64,000 nucleotides of DNA from Paraglaciecola sp030730205 (lineage in GTDB: Bacteria > Pseudomonadota > Gammaproteobacteria > Enterobacterales > Alteromonadaceae), in assembly GCF_052119645.1 (NCBI RefSeq), contig NZ_JBGQOM010000002.1, positions 496,001-560,000 on the forward strand. Direction: 5' to 3'. A program made the translations under genes and the position numbers. Positions 45,328 to 54,910 of this stretch are shown here, piece after piece. How positions within the stretch are numbered: the stretch's first letter is position 1; every line of letters starts with the position of its first letter. The notes below the pieces were generated by a model. That model had not been told where the DNA came from and made no database searches. It saw only the letters and a list, made by a program, of their open reading frames with translations.

Positions 45328-47565
45328 CTAAAACAACTGATAAGCCCCTTTCCATTTATATGACTTACCCTCGATTGTAACCTGATGCTTAGTTGAGCTA
45401 GAGGCATCTTGATTAGCCATAATAAAAGTCTTGGTTTGTCGATTTACCCCTTTTATCAAAACCGCAGTGTAATTTTTATCGTCCAATATCACCTTAAGTT
45501 CGGCAATGCTGCTGTAAGAGTTGACCGACAATTCAGAGACAGGGTTATAGCTGCCGTGCGCTTCAACCACTGAGGCAAAAACCGTATTTGCGGTGGCTTT
45601 TCTACGAAGCATAAACGCTGCATCTCGACGTAAATTAAAGTCCGGATCGTTAGCGCCAAGGCGAGTAAACAGCAACTCATCACTGACATTTGTAGAAGCG
45701 GTTAAGGTATAAAATGTACCATCGCCCAACCACGAAAACTGCGTTGATGCTACTGCCGGTTTGCCTTTTCCTTCTAAATACAGATGTTGATAACCGTTAT
45801 CTCTACCAAGAGGGCTCAAACTTAGAGGAGAGTCATAGTCAAAATTTGTGCTGATGACCTGTCCCATAAAGTAAAATGGTAGGTCATATTGATTTTGACT
45901 CTTTGAATCAACTTTCATGATATCGAGCAAAAATGGCTTTTCGAATTCAGTTAGCTTAATCATTGCCATCGTTCGATGCATTTCTGTACCGGGGTAAGCA
46001 TTGCTTTCTTTAGCACTGACTACCTGCAGATTTTCGTTGGTCGAATCAAAGAAATACAATTGCGAGTGGTGTTGGCTACCGATTTCATAGTCACCATTAA
46101 AATGTGATGTTTCGTTGACGGTTAAGGTGTTATGCGCAATCGTTTGCTTAGCCCACGTTTTATTTTCTTTTAGATAATTGCCACCACCTTTTTGCCCGAT
46201 ATTGACAAATCGAGTAAGACCATAATCTTGCAGTACTTCATTCCCTTTGTTGTACAAAGAGAAGGATAACTTGTCATAGTGCCCATGGCTCAGCCCTTGC
46301 GCGGCATATTTAAATACAAGAGTTAGATCTTCATCACCATAACGCAGAATGCCCACGCCCCCCTGCTGACCATCTTGTCCATCAGTCAGGTTAATAGATT
46401 GTTTGGTAAAGGGCTGCGATTTGCCATCTCGAATGCCCAGAGCCACTGACAAACCTGATTCGTCCAGCAAGACTTCATTTTGCTTTTCAGCAATGCTCAG
46501 TAATTGCGGATTTTGTGTGCCGTAGTGAAAAGCAATGTCGACCGCTGAAACTAACGCAGGGGTAAAATATGACATGCCCTTTTGGCCATCATTTAGCGGG
46601 AAAAAATTCCCCGCCGCGTCGGTTAAATTAAGGAGTGCATCGACTCCTTTCAACAACACATTATCTTTGTGTTCAAACACCTTCATTTCGGGTTTAACGT
46701 TGTGCATTGCCAAAGCAAAAATCAAAAAGGGATACATGGCGTAGCGCTGATAATAAGGGCCTTCAGTATAATATCCATCGGGAGAGAAAGGGTCTTCAAG
46801 GTTTGCGAGAAAACCTGCTTTTTGTCCTTCTACTTTAATAAAGCCGCCATCATTGTCTCTGGCGCCAACTTCAAGACCATCATCTTCGATACCGTATAAA
46901 GCCCGTTGTAATAATGCTTCATCGTTCATCACCAAAGCGATCATCCCAACCGCGGCATTACCCCAAGTACTGTGATTATGAATACGATTATAAAACTGCG
47001 GATTTTCGATAGAGATATAATCAGCGAAGGGGCGAAATAAATTGTTCTCTAGGCGTTCGCGCTCTTTAATTGACAAAGTATCGTAAATCGCATCATAGGC
47101 TTGGCTCATGTAAACCAGCCAGTTACTGTCATTCAGACACTGCCAAAAAAGTTTACCTCTAGCATAGGAACGTTCTTGGGGATGAACAGGTAGCGATTGA
47201 TACATCGCTTCGTACTGAAAAAGCATATCGCGGATATAGGTCGCGTATTTATTGTCTTGTAGTATCTGGTACAGCGCACCCGCTTGTTGTGCGATGATAA
47301 AATTTTGTTTATGCCTTTGATGAGTATAACCACCGGAAAAATCCTTAGGAATAGGCGTGTCAATCCCAAGGGCAATTTCAGCATCTACTTGTTGTTTTAC
47401 CCGCTGCACTGACGCGTCAAACAAGGGCACCTTGCCCAAGCTATTACGCATTTTTTCTACCCCAGCCTGCGTCATTATGAGGTTAGGGTGTTCCTGTGCC
47501 TGAGTGGTTGATGTGAAGGATACCCACACCAATAACATTACGTTAATCATTTTTCTAAAGTGCAT
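45328..47565 (-). CDS. PL17 oligoalginate lyase (heparinase II/III-like)
   Basis: A 745-residue protein. The start at 47565 (MHFRKMINVMLLVWV) is preferred because AAGGA lies 7 nt upstream; an ATG six bases earlier has its ribosome site too close. The signal peptide ends at 'STTQA' (residue 23). An alpha/alpha-toroid domain (about 25-350) carries N197-H198 in 'RIHNHSTWGN' and the tyrosine block 'DGYYTEGPYYQRYA'. A beta-sandwich domain has 'GLSHGHYDKLSF'. These match the catalytic Asn-His/Tyr/His set of PL17 enzymes such as Alg17C. It cleaves unsaturated uronate monomers from alginate oligomers. It is last in the kdgF/reductase/receptor gene series. Confidence 0.92.
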   Translation of the reverse strand: MHFRKMINVMLLVWVSFTSTTQAQEHPNLIMTQAGVEKMRNSLGKVPLFDASVQRVKQQVDAEIALGIDTPIPKDFSGGYTHQRHKQNFIIAQQAGALYQILQDNKYATYIRDMLFQYEAMYQSLPVHPQERSYARGKLFWQCLNDSNWLVYMSQAYDAIYDTLSIKERERLENNLFRPFADYISIENPQFYNRIHNHSTWGNAAVGMIALVMNDEALLQRALYGIEDDGLEVGARDNDGGFIKVEGQKAGFLANLEDPFSPDGYYTEGPYYQRYAMYPFLIFALAMHNVKPEMKVFEHKDNVLLKGVDALLNLTDAAGNFFPLNDGQKGMSYFTPALVSAVDIAFHYGTQNPQLLSIAEKQNEVLLDESGLSVALGIRDGKSQPFTKQSINLTDGQDGQQGGVGILRYGDEDLTLVFKYAAQGLSHGHYDKLSFSLYNKGNEVLQDYGLTRFVNIGQKGGGNYLKENKTWAKQTIAHNTLTVNETSHFNGDYEIGSQHHSQLYFFDSTNENLQVVSAKESNAYPGTEMHRTMAMIKLTEFEKPFLLDIMKVDSKSQNQYDLPFYFMGQVISTNFDYDSPLSLSPLGRDNGYQHLYLEGKGKPAVASTQFSWLGDGTFYTLTASTNVSDELLFTRLGANDPDFNLRRDAAFMLRRKATANTVFASVVEAHGSYNPVSELSVNSYSSIAELKVILDDKNYTAVLIKGVNRQTKTFIMANQDASSSTKHQVTIEGKSYKWKGAYQLF

Positions 47566-47867
47566 TTTCATGTCCTTGTCTAACAATGTCATCACTTGCC
47601 AATGTCGAAGCGATTAGGAAGAGTCAGTGATATTTTTTTGAACTATCTCATTGAATAATGCACGCCAAGGTGAAAGTAACACCTCACCTGCAGTGCACAA
47701 GATAGTGAACAACCCTATGCAAATTTTTTGCTAGCGTAGATGAAATAAATGTCAGCAAAACATCACTAATTTTGCTGAACATCGCTCAATTCGCTATCCC
47801 CCCTGAACGAAAGAGCATCATTTAAGCCCTTGAGCCAGATAATAATGCGGGGCGCCCCATAACAATG

Positions 47868-48230
47868 TTATAGGTCTTTAGGTGCTGACAACCCTTCTAC
47901 AAAGTCCTCTCTGGCAGGACTAAAGGTATCTATCAAAATGCCACCTGTTGGGCACGTTGCACCATGATCCGCATAAGGAGGGATCAAACAACTATCGCCT
48001 GGTTTTAATATTTTAGTCACACCATCTATATTAAAATGAAACTCCCCTTCAACCACGTAGGTCACCTGAGAATGTCTATGTGCATGGTTATAGCCGATTG
48101 CTCCTTTTTCAAACCATATTTTTACGGCCATTAATTCTTGGTTATAACCTAACATTTGGCGCTTTAATCCACCGCCGATATCTTCAATCTCGGTTTCATT
48201 CCCAAATAAAAAATGCTCACTTTGGCTCAT
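47868..48230 (-). CDS. kdgF: Cupin KdgF, linearises unsaturated uronates
   Basis: A 120-residue single cupin. Metal ligands are probably H49, H51 and Q55 in 'YNHAHRHSQVTYVVEG', with H89 in 'PPYADHGA'. D101 and R107 near the C-terminus ('LIDTFSPARED') fit the catalytic residues described for KdgF. KdgF speeds ring opening of 4,5-unsaturated galacturonate and mannuronate to the linear keto acid DEH or DKI. The product of the downstream PL17 enzyme is its expected substrate. An AGGAG ribosome site precedes the ATG. It has 264 bp of upstream space. Confidence 0.88.
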   Translation of the reverse strand: MSQSEHFLFGNETEIEDIGGGLKRQMLGYNQELMAVKIWFEKGAIGYNHAHRHSQVTYVVEGEFHFNIDGVTKILKPGDSCLIPPYADHGATCPTGGILIDTFSPAREDFVEGLSAPKDL

Positions 48231-48360
48231 AATAAGCTCCTTTTTGATCCGCTATTTGATACAAACCCTACGTTATAGTCTCTTAAGTTTAAAAAGCCCC
48301 AGTGTCTAGTCATCTAACTTTACTGGTAAACTGACAGTTAGCTCGCATAACGTAACGGCA

Positions 48361-48385
48361 GCAAAAAGCCCCTAAAAAGAGGCTT
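48361..48385 (-). terminator. Terminator after the reductase gene
   Basis: On the minus strand, stem AAGCC/GGCTT with a short interior mismatch and an A/T loop is followed by TTTTT. It lies 110 bp past the reductase stop, so kdgF probably also has its own promoter in 48231-48360. The CAACGCGTTG palindrome (48445-48454) lies in the same gap. Confidence 0.55.
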
Positions 48386-48494
48386 GTTAACTATAAATTT
48401 TAAATACAAGTTTGCTTTGTGTGGACCTTGCTTGTAAGTGTTAGCAACGCGTTGTTCAAGCATATGTGTTGAAGCGCTGTGGCTAACATATCAA

Positions 48495-49373
48495 CTATTT
48501 TTCTAATTTAAGAAAATAATCGTAAATCTCAGGCACGTTACCATTGCCCATACCCGCATCAAAAGCTGCTTGAAGGTTGGCTGACGTCCCCTCAGCAATT
48601 TGTGCTCGAGTGCCTAAGTCTTTTACCATTTCAAGGAAGTAACCTAAGTCTTTATTTGCATTACCGATTGAAAAACCTAAATCGCTAACACCGTCAACGG
48701 CGTAGTTTTTACAAAAGTGCATAAAGGGTGAATTAGACGGTCCCGTCGACATAATGTTAAAAAGCTGCTGACGATCAACACCCGCTAATTCTGCAACTGC
48801 AAAAGCCTGTGACATAGCTGTCACGGTGGTCATCCCCATAAAGTTATTAATAAGCTTGGTTGTATGGCCAGCACCTAGTGCACCAAGATAAAAGACATTC
48901 TCGCCCTGCATCTCTAATATAGGCTTAACCTTATCAAACGTCGCTTGGTCGCCAGAAGCCATGATGTTAAGTAAACCGTCTTTAGCATGAGCTGGAGTAC
49001 GTCCTAACGGCGCGTCAACCATACCCGCACCTTTTTTGGCAAGATCAGCACCAATTTTGCGAGTAGAAGCAGGGATAGACGTACCAAAGTCGATCAGTAC
49101 CGCGCCTTCCTTAATACCCGCTAAGATTCCATCATCAGAGTAAACCAACTTTTCTACAACGTTAGACGTGGTTAAACAGAGCATAATGATATCACTGGCA
49201 GCAGCAAGTTCGGCAGCCGAACTCGCTTCTGTCGCGCCACGAGCGACCACTGCAGCAACAGCGTCTTTATTAAGATCCATAACAATGGGTTTAAAACCTT
49301 TTTTCTGTAAGTTTTCAACCATGTTGCTGCCCATAAGGCCTAGGCCAATAAAGCCTATGGTAGGTAAGGTCAT
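48495..49373 (-). CDS. HIBADH-family NAD(P)H reductase, probable DEH reductase
   Basis: A 292-residue beta-hydroxyacid dehydrogenase. The Rossmann motif is 'GFIGLGLMGSNM' at residues 7-18. The substrate region is 'DAPLGRTPAHAKDGLLNIMASG'. The catalytic-lysine block 'LGAGHTTKLINNFMG' is at about residues 162-176. The family includes 3-hydroxyisobutyrate and tartronate-semialdehyde reductases. In marine alginate loci a member (DehR) reduces 4-deoxy-L-erythro-5-hexoseulose uronate (DEH) to KDG. Context with PL17 and KdgF makes that the likely role; sequence alone does not settle the substrate. AGGAG precedes the ATG. It follows the receptor gene in the same direction. Confidence 0.82.
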   Translation of the reverse strand: MTLPTIGFIGLGLMGSNMVENLQKKGFKPIVMDLNKDAVAAVVARGATEASSAAELAAASDIIMLCLTTSNVVEKLVYSDDGILAGIKEGAVLIDFGTSIPASTRKIGADLAKKGAGMVDAPLGRTPAHAKDGLLNIMASGDQATFDKVKPILEMQGENVFYLGALGAGHTTKLINNFMGMTTVTAMSQAFAVAELAGVDRQQLFNIMSTGPSNSPFMHFCKNYAVDGVSDLGFSIGNANKDLGYFLEMVKDLGTRAQIAEGTSANLQAAFDAGMGNGNVPEIYDYFLKLEK

Positions 49374-49448
49374 ATTTAACTCCTGTTTATCTATCTGTTA
49401 ATTTTGTTCATTGCCAATTTAGGTCTTTGATAAGCCCAAATAAGGCGG

Positions 49449-49485
49449 TTAAAAGCTATCCCAAGCCACAATAGCGAGGGATAGC
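49449..49485 (-). terminator. Terminator after the alginate-locus receptor
   Basis: An 8-bp stem (GCTATCCC/GGGATAGC, 49455-49462 with 49478-49485) and a 15-nt loop, followed on the minus strand by TTTTAA. It lies 48 bp past the receptor stop and before the reductase ATG. Confidence 0.7.
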
Positions 49486-49532
49486 CTGTCATAATGATGA
49501 CGTGCTAGTGCTTGATAGTTTGCCTGAGCAAA

Positions 49533-52475
49533 CTAGAAACGATAGCTCGCACCCACTGTTATGCGTCGGTCAGTAAGACCTTGAAAACACAGTAAAGCGC
49601 CTTCATTTACACAAGACTGCTTTATTTCTGATTCGGTTAAGTTAACGCCTTCAATACCAATATTGAGTTGCTCGTTTACATCATAAGAGATGCTGGCATT
49701 AAGCTGACCTCTATCCTCTTGAATGACGGGGAAGCCCCAAGGATAAGAAGACGTACTACCAAAGTCGTCTGAGCGGAAAGCTTCACGCCATGTATAACGC
49801 ATACGTGCTGAAAGGCCGAATTTCTCGTAGTACAAGGTAAAGTTATAAGCATTTTCAGATAGATTCAGTAGTCCTTGCACTGCTGTAACCGTTACAGAGG
49901 TGTCTGAAGAGCCTGTTGAGGCAGCGAACACTTGGCTTGCTCGGCTTGATGATGTATTAAACGCTTCACCACCAGAGAATTCTTGAATGGTATAGTTTGC
50001 CACCACGCCAAAACCAGAAGCCCAACCTAAGTCACTCTCAAACGCTGAAAGGTCATATTGAAAGGCCATTTCGATACCTTTTTGCGTTGTATCCTTAGTA
50101 TCGTTTATCACACTTGAAAATGGCACACACACGCCAGTATCCGATGACACTGGACCAAACACGTTGATAAGTGCGATTGGGTTCCAAATACCACCTTGCT
50201 CACAAACTGGACCTACGATATCGCGATATCCGGTGCCTGGTTCTGAATAAGGGTCAACCTGTTGACCAACGTGCACATCCTCACGGGTTTTATGAAAGTA
50301 GCCGATGCTCACCAACGCTGCTTCAGCAAAATACCACTCGGCTGAGATATCAAACGAGGTAACTAACTCAGGTTTCAAGTTGGGATTGCCACCAGACACT
50401 GCCGGGTTAGGACTCGTACTAAAAGTATATGAGCTTGAAAGGTCACTAAAATTAGGACGTCGAATATCCTTACCCCAGGCTGCACGCAAAACTACGTCAT
50501 CAGTGACATCTGCGCTGACATTAATTCGCGGCAGTACAAAACTATAATCGCTTGATGTAGTTTCTGCGACGGTGTCGCCGTTTACACTGCGAGTACCGGT
50601 CGAATCTAAATCAGTCTTAACGTAACGAATGCCAACATTGCCGCGGAATATGCCAGACTCGAAATTAGCTTGTGCATATAACGCGTTAGTTGATTCGCTA
50701 ATGTCATAAAATCCAGCCACCGATGAGGTAGGTTGTGATAGCTGTCTTGAGCCACCATATGTCGTAATTGCGCTTGCTAATGTCTCAAATACTCGGTCAG
50801 GATCTGAAGCCACTATCTCAGGGTCAACTAACAAGAAATCTTTAACAAATAACTCCCTGCCATCAGCCGCATTAAAGTTATCAGGGCCAGTTGTGAGAAT
50901 ATCAGAAAACAACGAGCCATCGGGTGAGTCAGCTAAACTAGAGATACTTAAATTTGAACCAATGACATTTGAAACACTAGAGGTTTTGTTGTAGCGGTAA
51001 CCTGCATCAATCGTAGTAAATATTGACAGATTGAGGTCGTATGTTACATCAAAACGCATGGCATCTTCGGTGTTTTCGTTGGTATTTTGAGCAATGGCTA
51101 CCGCTTGTAACCGGTAGTTGGCAGGGTTAAGCAAGTCTGCTCTAGTAGGGGCATTTGCAGCATCGTAAGCGATACCAAAAGCCAATGAACCACCGCTTAA
51201 GTCATACTCAAATGGTGTACCGTTATCGTTGGCAGAACCAATAGTTGCGTTAGGGTTAAGAAAGTTTAATGTGGTGTCAATTCTTGGCGTAGAGGAATCT
51301 GAAGTAGAAGATGATGCTTCAGCACTTATCTTATAATTATCACCGTAGTATTCACCACCTAGTCTGAATATTTTGCTTTTTGTTTTACGTGAACTGGTAT
51401 CACTCGAAAGGCGTAAATTAGGATCTAATCCATCTGAATCAACAGGAATAACTCCTTTGACTGCAGCTTGAATATCACCAAGATCAACACCATCAAGTGA
51501 ACCAAAATCAACAGTTTCAAACTCAGTAGGAATCGACACACCTATAAGGTCACTCACTCCAGAAGCTTGAACTCTTGAGCTCTCTTCTCTACGGTCTTGA
51601 TCATTAACGATGGCATCAAACCAAAACTTTGTATTGCTATTGGGTGCCCATTCAAATGAACCGGCGAAGTTCACCGTTTCATACTCGTAGTTGTCATAAT
51701 CTTGAATGAGAAACTGAATAGGCAGATAACTGAAACTTTGCGCACTAGCTAAACCACTATCTGAGCGAACAATATTATCGCGGTCGGCGCGGGGACGAAA
51801 AGCCGTCACATCCTGTTCAGCGTAGCTTGCACTAAATACAACACCAAACTCGCCATGATCAGTTTCCCAATTATCACCAAATGTACCGGATAGTCTGGGT
51901 GTTGCACCATCAGTTGAAAGACTGCTGTCTTCCGCTTGCACTCTGACAGAGGCCAAGGTTTCACTCAATTCAAGTGGACGAATAGTTCTTAAGTTAATCG
52001 TACCACCAACCGACCCCTCTATTGTTTTTGCAACCGGAGCTTTAGTTACTTCTAAACCAGCAATAATAGATGCAGACACATCCTCAAAATTAATCCCACT
52101 TCTTCCTGCGCCAGACCCCACCGTTGAGACACCATTGATTTCAGTTCGGTTTGCATCAGTTCCGCGGATTTGTACACCCGTGCCTACACCGGCAGAACGA
52201 GTAATCTGAACACCCGTGATGTTTTCAAGTACTTCAGCCAAATTTTGGTCAGGCAGTTTACCAATGTCCTCAGCCTGAATTATTTCAACTAGGCTCGAGG
52301 CAGACCGTTTTTCTGCTAAGGCATTGGTTAATGATGCCCGGATACCTGAGACTTCAATAATCTCTGTATCATCATCTGGTTCTGATTGCGCAACTTGTGC
52401 AAAAACCGGTGTGACAAAATTCAGCGTTGTCGCTGACAACATTGCTAAGGTAATTTTTGATAGTTTGTGTCCCAT
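49533..52475 (-). CDS. TonB-dependent receptor of the alginate-oligomer locus
   Basis: A 980-residue outer-membrane receptor. The signal peptide ends near 'TPVFAQ' (residue about 27). A TonB-box-like 'TEIIEVSGIRASL' and plug domain follow ('LPDQNLAEVLENITGVQITR', 'GVQIRGTDANRTEINGVST', 'VGGTINLRTIRPLE'), then a large barrel ending 'RRITVGASYRF'. The plug matches the TIGR01782 receptor group that is linked to carbohydrate loci in Alteromonadales and Xanthomonas. The likely cargo is alginate oligosaccharides, inferred from the genes after it. AGGAG precedes the ATG. Upstream is a long regulatory region shared with the amidase gene. Confidence 0.92.
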   Translation of the reverse strand: MGHKLSKITLAMLSATTLNFVTPVFAQVAQSEPDDDTEIIEVSGIRASLTNALAEKRSASSLVEIIQAEDIGKLPDQNLAEVLENITGVQITRSAGVGTGVQIRGTDANRTEINGVSTVGSGAGRSGINFEDVSASIIAGLEVTKAPVAKTIEGSVGGTINLRTIRPLELSETLASVRVQAEDSSLSTDGATPRLSGTFGDNWETDHGEFGVVFSASYAEQDVTAFRPRADRDNIVRSDSGLASAQSFSYLPIQFLIQDYDNYEYETVNFAGSFEWAPNSNTKFWFDAIVNDQDRREESSRVQASGVSDLIGVSIPTEFETVDFGSLDGVDLGDIQAAVKGVIPVDSDGLDPNLRLSSDTSSRKTKSKIFRLGGEYYGDNYKISAEASSSTSDSSTPRIDTTLNFLNPNATIGSANDNGTPFEYDLSGGSLAFGIAYDAANAPTRADLLNPANYRLQAVAIAQNTNENTEDAMRFDVTYDLNLSIFTTIDAGYRYNKTSSVSNVIGSNLSISSLADSPDGSLFSDILTTGPDNFNAADGRELFVKDFLLVDPEIVASDPDRVFETLASAITTYGGSRQLSQPTSSVAGFYDISESTNALYAQANFESGIFRGNVGIRYVKTDLDSTGTRSVNGDTVAETTSSDYSFVLPRINVSADVTDDVVLRAAWGKDIRRPNFSDLSSSYTFSTSPNPAVSGGNPNLKPELVTSFDISAEWYFAEAALVSIGYFHKTREDVHVGQQVDPYSEPGTGYRDIVGPVCEQGGIWNPIALINVFGPVSSDTGVCVPFSSVINDTKDTTQKGIEMAFQYDLSAFESDLGWASGFGVVANYTIQEFSGGEAFNTSSSRASQVFAASTGSSDTSVTVTAVQGLLNLSENAYNFTLYYEKFGLSARMRYTWREAFRSDDFGSTSSYPWGFPVIQEDRGQLNASISYDVNEQLNIGIEGVNLTESEIKQSCVNEGALLCFQGLTDRRITVGASYRF

Positions 52476-52778
52476 TGTTTTCTCCTGTGCAGCTATTTTG
52501 TGGGTGAGGTGTCACGCCCTGTAAGCCGCATCTGTAATAAATATTAATTGTCACCAAGCGATAAACGCCCTTCGAACCAACCATTCTCTACAAGCAACCC
52601 ACTTAACACTCACAAAGAATTTACAATATAGTTACAAGATTAAACCGAAAGGTCAACCAAATTTACATACCAAAAACACCCAAAAAACCAACATAATGAC
52701 TTACCAATATGTATTTTTACCACAATATTTAGCTAAAACAAAATAATTACTGAATTAAACACTTGAATTTATTGTATT

Positions 52779-52786
52779 TTGTACAA
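52779..52786. promoter_or_regulatory. Short palindrome TTGTACAA
   Basis: An 8-bp perfect palindrome about 304 bp upstream of the receptor ATG, in AT-rich sequence. It could be a second operator half of the region; weak on its own. Confidence 0.25.
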
Positions 52787-52886
52787 ACCAATCAAATATG
52801 CCTTAGATGTGAATAGTGTCACTACAAGCTGTAAATAAATAGCGATTTATTGCTACTTCATCAATAAACACAGCCAAGCCAAACAA

Positions 52887-52900
52887 ATTGGTTAACCAAT
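52887..52900. promoter_or_regulatory. Operator-like palindrome ATTGGTTAACCAAT
   Basis: A perfect 14-bp palindrome, with flanks reading AA before and AA after. It resembles the FCD-GntR (UxuR/ExuR-type) operator consensus built on TTGGTATACCAA. GntR regulators commonly control uronate and alginate catabolism, so it is a candidate operator for the alginate receptor. It lies 411 bp from that ATG and 322 bp from the amidase ATG. Confidence 0.5.
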
Positions 52901-53113
52901 AACGCCATAACTTGCCATTTTCTCTACAAAAGGATGATGTTTTTATCAAAAAACGCAGCATAGTTTGAGCGCGCGCAAACCACAGGCAAAAAGCTCAGGG
53001 CTCGCACTTTTTATCTTGAACTACCGTTCAAAGGCCTGCTATCAGGAGAGACTTGATAACTGTCAAAGCAAGTTTGGGCCTCAAACATTGACCGTTTTCC
53101 ACATTCATAAACT

Positions 53114-53157
53114 TACATGGGTATCCATGTAAATTCCCAATCAGTGTAAATACACTT
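53114..53157. repeat. Two adjacent inverted repeats upstream of the amidase
   Basis: TTACATGG-GTAT-CCATGTAA (53114-53133) and AGTGTA-AA-TACACT (53144-53157) lie 11 bp apart and 65-110 bp before the amidase ATG. Their position fits operators of the rightward gene. The binding protein is unknown. Confidence 0.4.
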
Positions 53158-53222
53158 GCAAATCAGTGGTAATTTTAATAATTTAATCAATCGCTTAAGA
53201 CGATTTAATGTGAATAAAAATA

Positions 53223-54869
53223 ATGAAAACGCACTCTATCTTAGCCTTAGCAATTGGGCTCGCTCTAAGCGGATGTACGCCGCCTGAACAAACAAAAGCA
53301 AACACGAAAACAGCAGAAATCAGCGTCATAGCAGCGAGCAATCAAGCGACGGGGATTATTGCGAAGTCCTTGCCTGAAATTGCATTGGCATTGCGTAAAG
53401 GTGAAGTGAGCGCTGAACAACTGCTAACTTTATACCTTGAACGTATTGCAGCAATTGATAAGCAAGGCCCAACCCTGCAATCTGTCTTAAGCATTAATCC
53501 CGAAGCGCTAAATACCGCAAAAGAACTAGACGCATTGCGCGCTGAAGGAAAGATTATAGGCCCTTTACACGGTGTGCCGATTTTATTGAAAGACAATATC
53601 GAGTCCCTAGATAATCTTGCAACAACAGCCGGGGCACTCGCCCTTAAAGATAACATCACTGGCCGAGACAGCCCTTTAGTTGCAGGGCTCCGTGCACAGG
53701 GCGCTATTATTCTTGGGAAAACCAATTTGAGCCAATGGGCAAACTTTCGTTCTGAAGACTCAATGAGCGGCTGGAGCGCCTTAGGAGGCCAAGTTCGCAA
53801 TCCCCATATGCTAGATAGAAATCCTTGTGGGTCAAGCTCTGGATCTGGTGCGGCGGCGGCGGCATCGTTGGCTGCAGGCACCGTAGGCACTGAAACAAAT
53901 GGTTCGATTACCTGCCCTTCTAATGCAAATGGAATTGTTGGTTTTAAGCCAACAGTAGGCATCGTCTCGCAGCAGTACATCATTCCTATTTCTGCATCTC
54001 AAGATACCGCCGGCCCCATGACCAAAACAGTAGAAGGCGCTGCGATGATGATGAACGCCATGGCAAGCACAACACCTGAAGTAGACTATGTTGCAGGCTT
54101 ACATAAAGAAGCACTAAAAGGCGTACGTATTGGCGTGCTGAACTTTGCTCTTGGCAATTCGAGTCAAATCAAGCAACATTTTGCCACAGCCTTAAAAGAT
54201 TTAGAGGCTGCGGGTGCCGTGTTAATCAATATTGATGAACGCCCCAAGGCTCCCGAAGGTTTGGGTAAAATGAGTTACGATGTCCTCAAGTTCGAGTTTA
54301 AAGATGGTTTAAACGCTTATTTAGCATCCACCTCAGCAGAGCTAGTCAAAACGCGCGACCTACAAGCGCTTATAGACTTTAATCAAGCAAATGCCGATAT
54401 CGAATTAGCCTTGTTTGATCAAAGTATTTTAGTGGCTTCACAAGCGATGGACTCATTAGAAAGTGATGATTATCAAACCGCCCTCACAACCATGCAGCAG
54501 GCGACTCGTACGGATGGTATAGACAAACTATTGCAAGACTACGATGTGCAAGTGTTAATCGCCCCAACCGGCCCCGTTGTACCTCGGGTCGATCCGATTA
54601 ATGGTGATATCTGGCCCTCAAGTTGGCCTGGGTTTGGCTCTTATGCCGCTCAAGCAGGTTATCCTCATGCAACTGTGCCAATGGGTGAAATTCACTCTTT
54701 GTCTGTAAACTTATCATTTATCGGCACAGCAAATACCGATGCCGATATTTTGGCTTACGCTTACGCCTACGAACAACAATCAAAACGGAGAATCGAGCCT
54801 AAATACTTACGTAATGCCGAAGATGAACCCGCTATACAAAAAGCCATGAAGCCTCTAACCCATCAGTAA
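53223..54869 (+). CDS. Amidase-signature lipoprotein
   Basis: A 548-residue protein with lipobox 'ALSGC' and lipidated C18. The amidase-signature domain covers about residues 45-535. The Ser-cisSer-Lys triad is visible: K123 in 'PILLKDNIE', the cis-Ser around S205 in 'NPCGSSSGSGAA' and the nucleophile S228 in 'GTETNGSITCP'. 'GIVGFKPTVGIVS' closes the core. The enzyme hydrolyses amides; secreted homologues act on peptide amides or other small amides. The substrate is unknown. It is divergent from the alginate receptor and convergent with a BCCT transporter. Confidence 0.9.
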   Translation: MKTHSILALAIGLALSGCTPPEQTKANTKTAEISVIAASNQATGIIAKSLPEIALALRKGEVSAEQLLTLYLERIAAIDKQGPTLQSVLSINPEALNTAKELDALRAEGKIIGPLHGVPILLKDNIESLDNLATTAGALALKDNITGRDSPLVAGLRAQGAIILGKTNLSQWANFRSEDSMSGWSALGGQVRNPHMLDRNPCGSSSGSGAAAAASLAAGTVGTETNGSITCPSNANGIVGFKPTVGIVSQQYIIPISASQDTAGPMTKTVEGAAMMMNAMASTTPEVDYVAGLHKEALKGVRIGVLNFALGNSSQIKQHFATALKDLEAAGAVLINIDERPKAPEGLGKMSYDVLKFEFKDGLNAYLASTSAELVKTRDLQALIDFNQANADIELALFDQSILVASQAMDSLESDDYQTALTTMQQATRTDGIDKLLQDYDVQVLIAPTGPVVPRVDPINGDIWPSSWPGFGSYAAQAGYPHATVPMGEIHSLSVNLSFIGTANTDADILAYAYAYEQQSKRRIEPKYLRNAEDEPAIQKAMKPLTHQ

Positions 54870-54910
54870 TGGCACTAGGTGTTTGCAACAAAGCGGTCAC
54901 AATGAAGTCA

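Larger units (their letters stand above)
52476..53222. other. 747-bp divergent AT-rich regulatory region
   Basis: There is no credible gene in this gap between the receptor (leftward) and the amidase (rightward). It contains the palindromes annotated separately at 52887-52900, 52779-52786 and 53114-53157. The base composition is clearly AT-richer than the flanking genes. Leader RNA or small ORFs cannot be excluded. Confidence 0.6.

Noticed and set aside
47640..47700. AGGTG/CACCT and TGCAC/GTGCA nested repeats after kdgF
   Set aside because: Short arms with long loops and no T-run; not enough to call a terminator.
48445..48454. CAACGCGTTG palindrome as LacI-type operator of kdgF
   Set aside because: Short, far (215 bp) from the kdgF ATG and lacking the wider LacI consensus.
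49533..52475. Calling the receptor an alginate transporter outright
   Set aside because: The ligand is inferred only from neighbours; the sequence shows just a TonB receptor.
53342..53983. 213-codon open frame on the minus strand
   Set aside because: It is antisense to the amidase catalytic core, which is clearly the coding strand; low-complexity Ser/Ala translation without homology.
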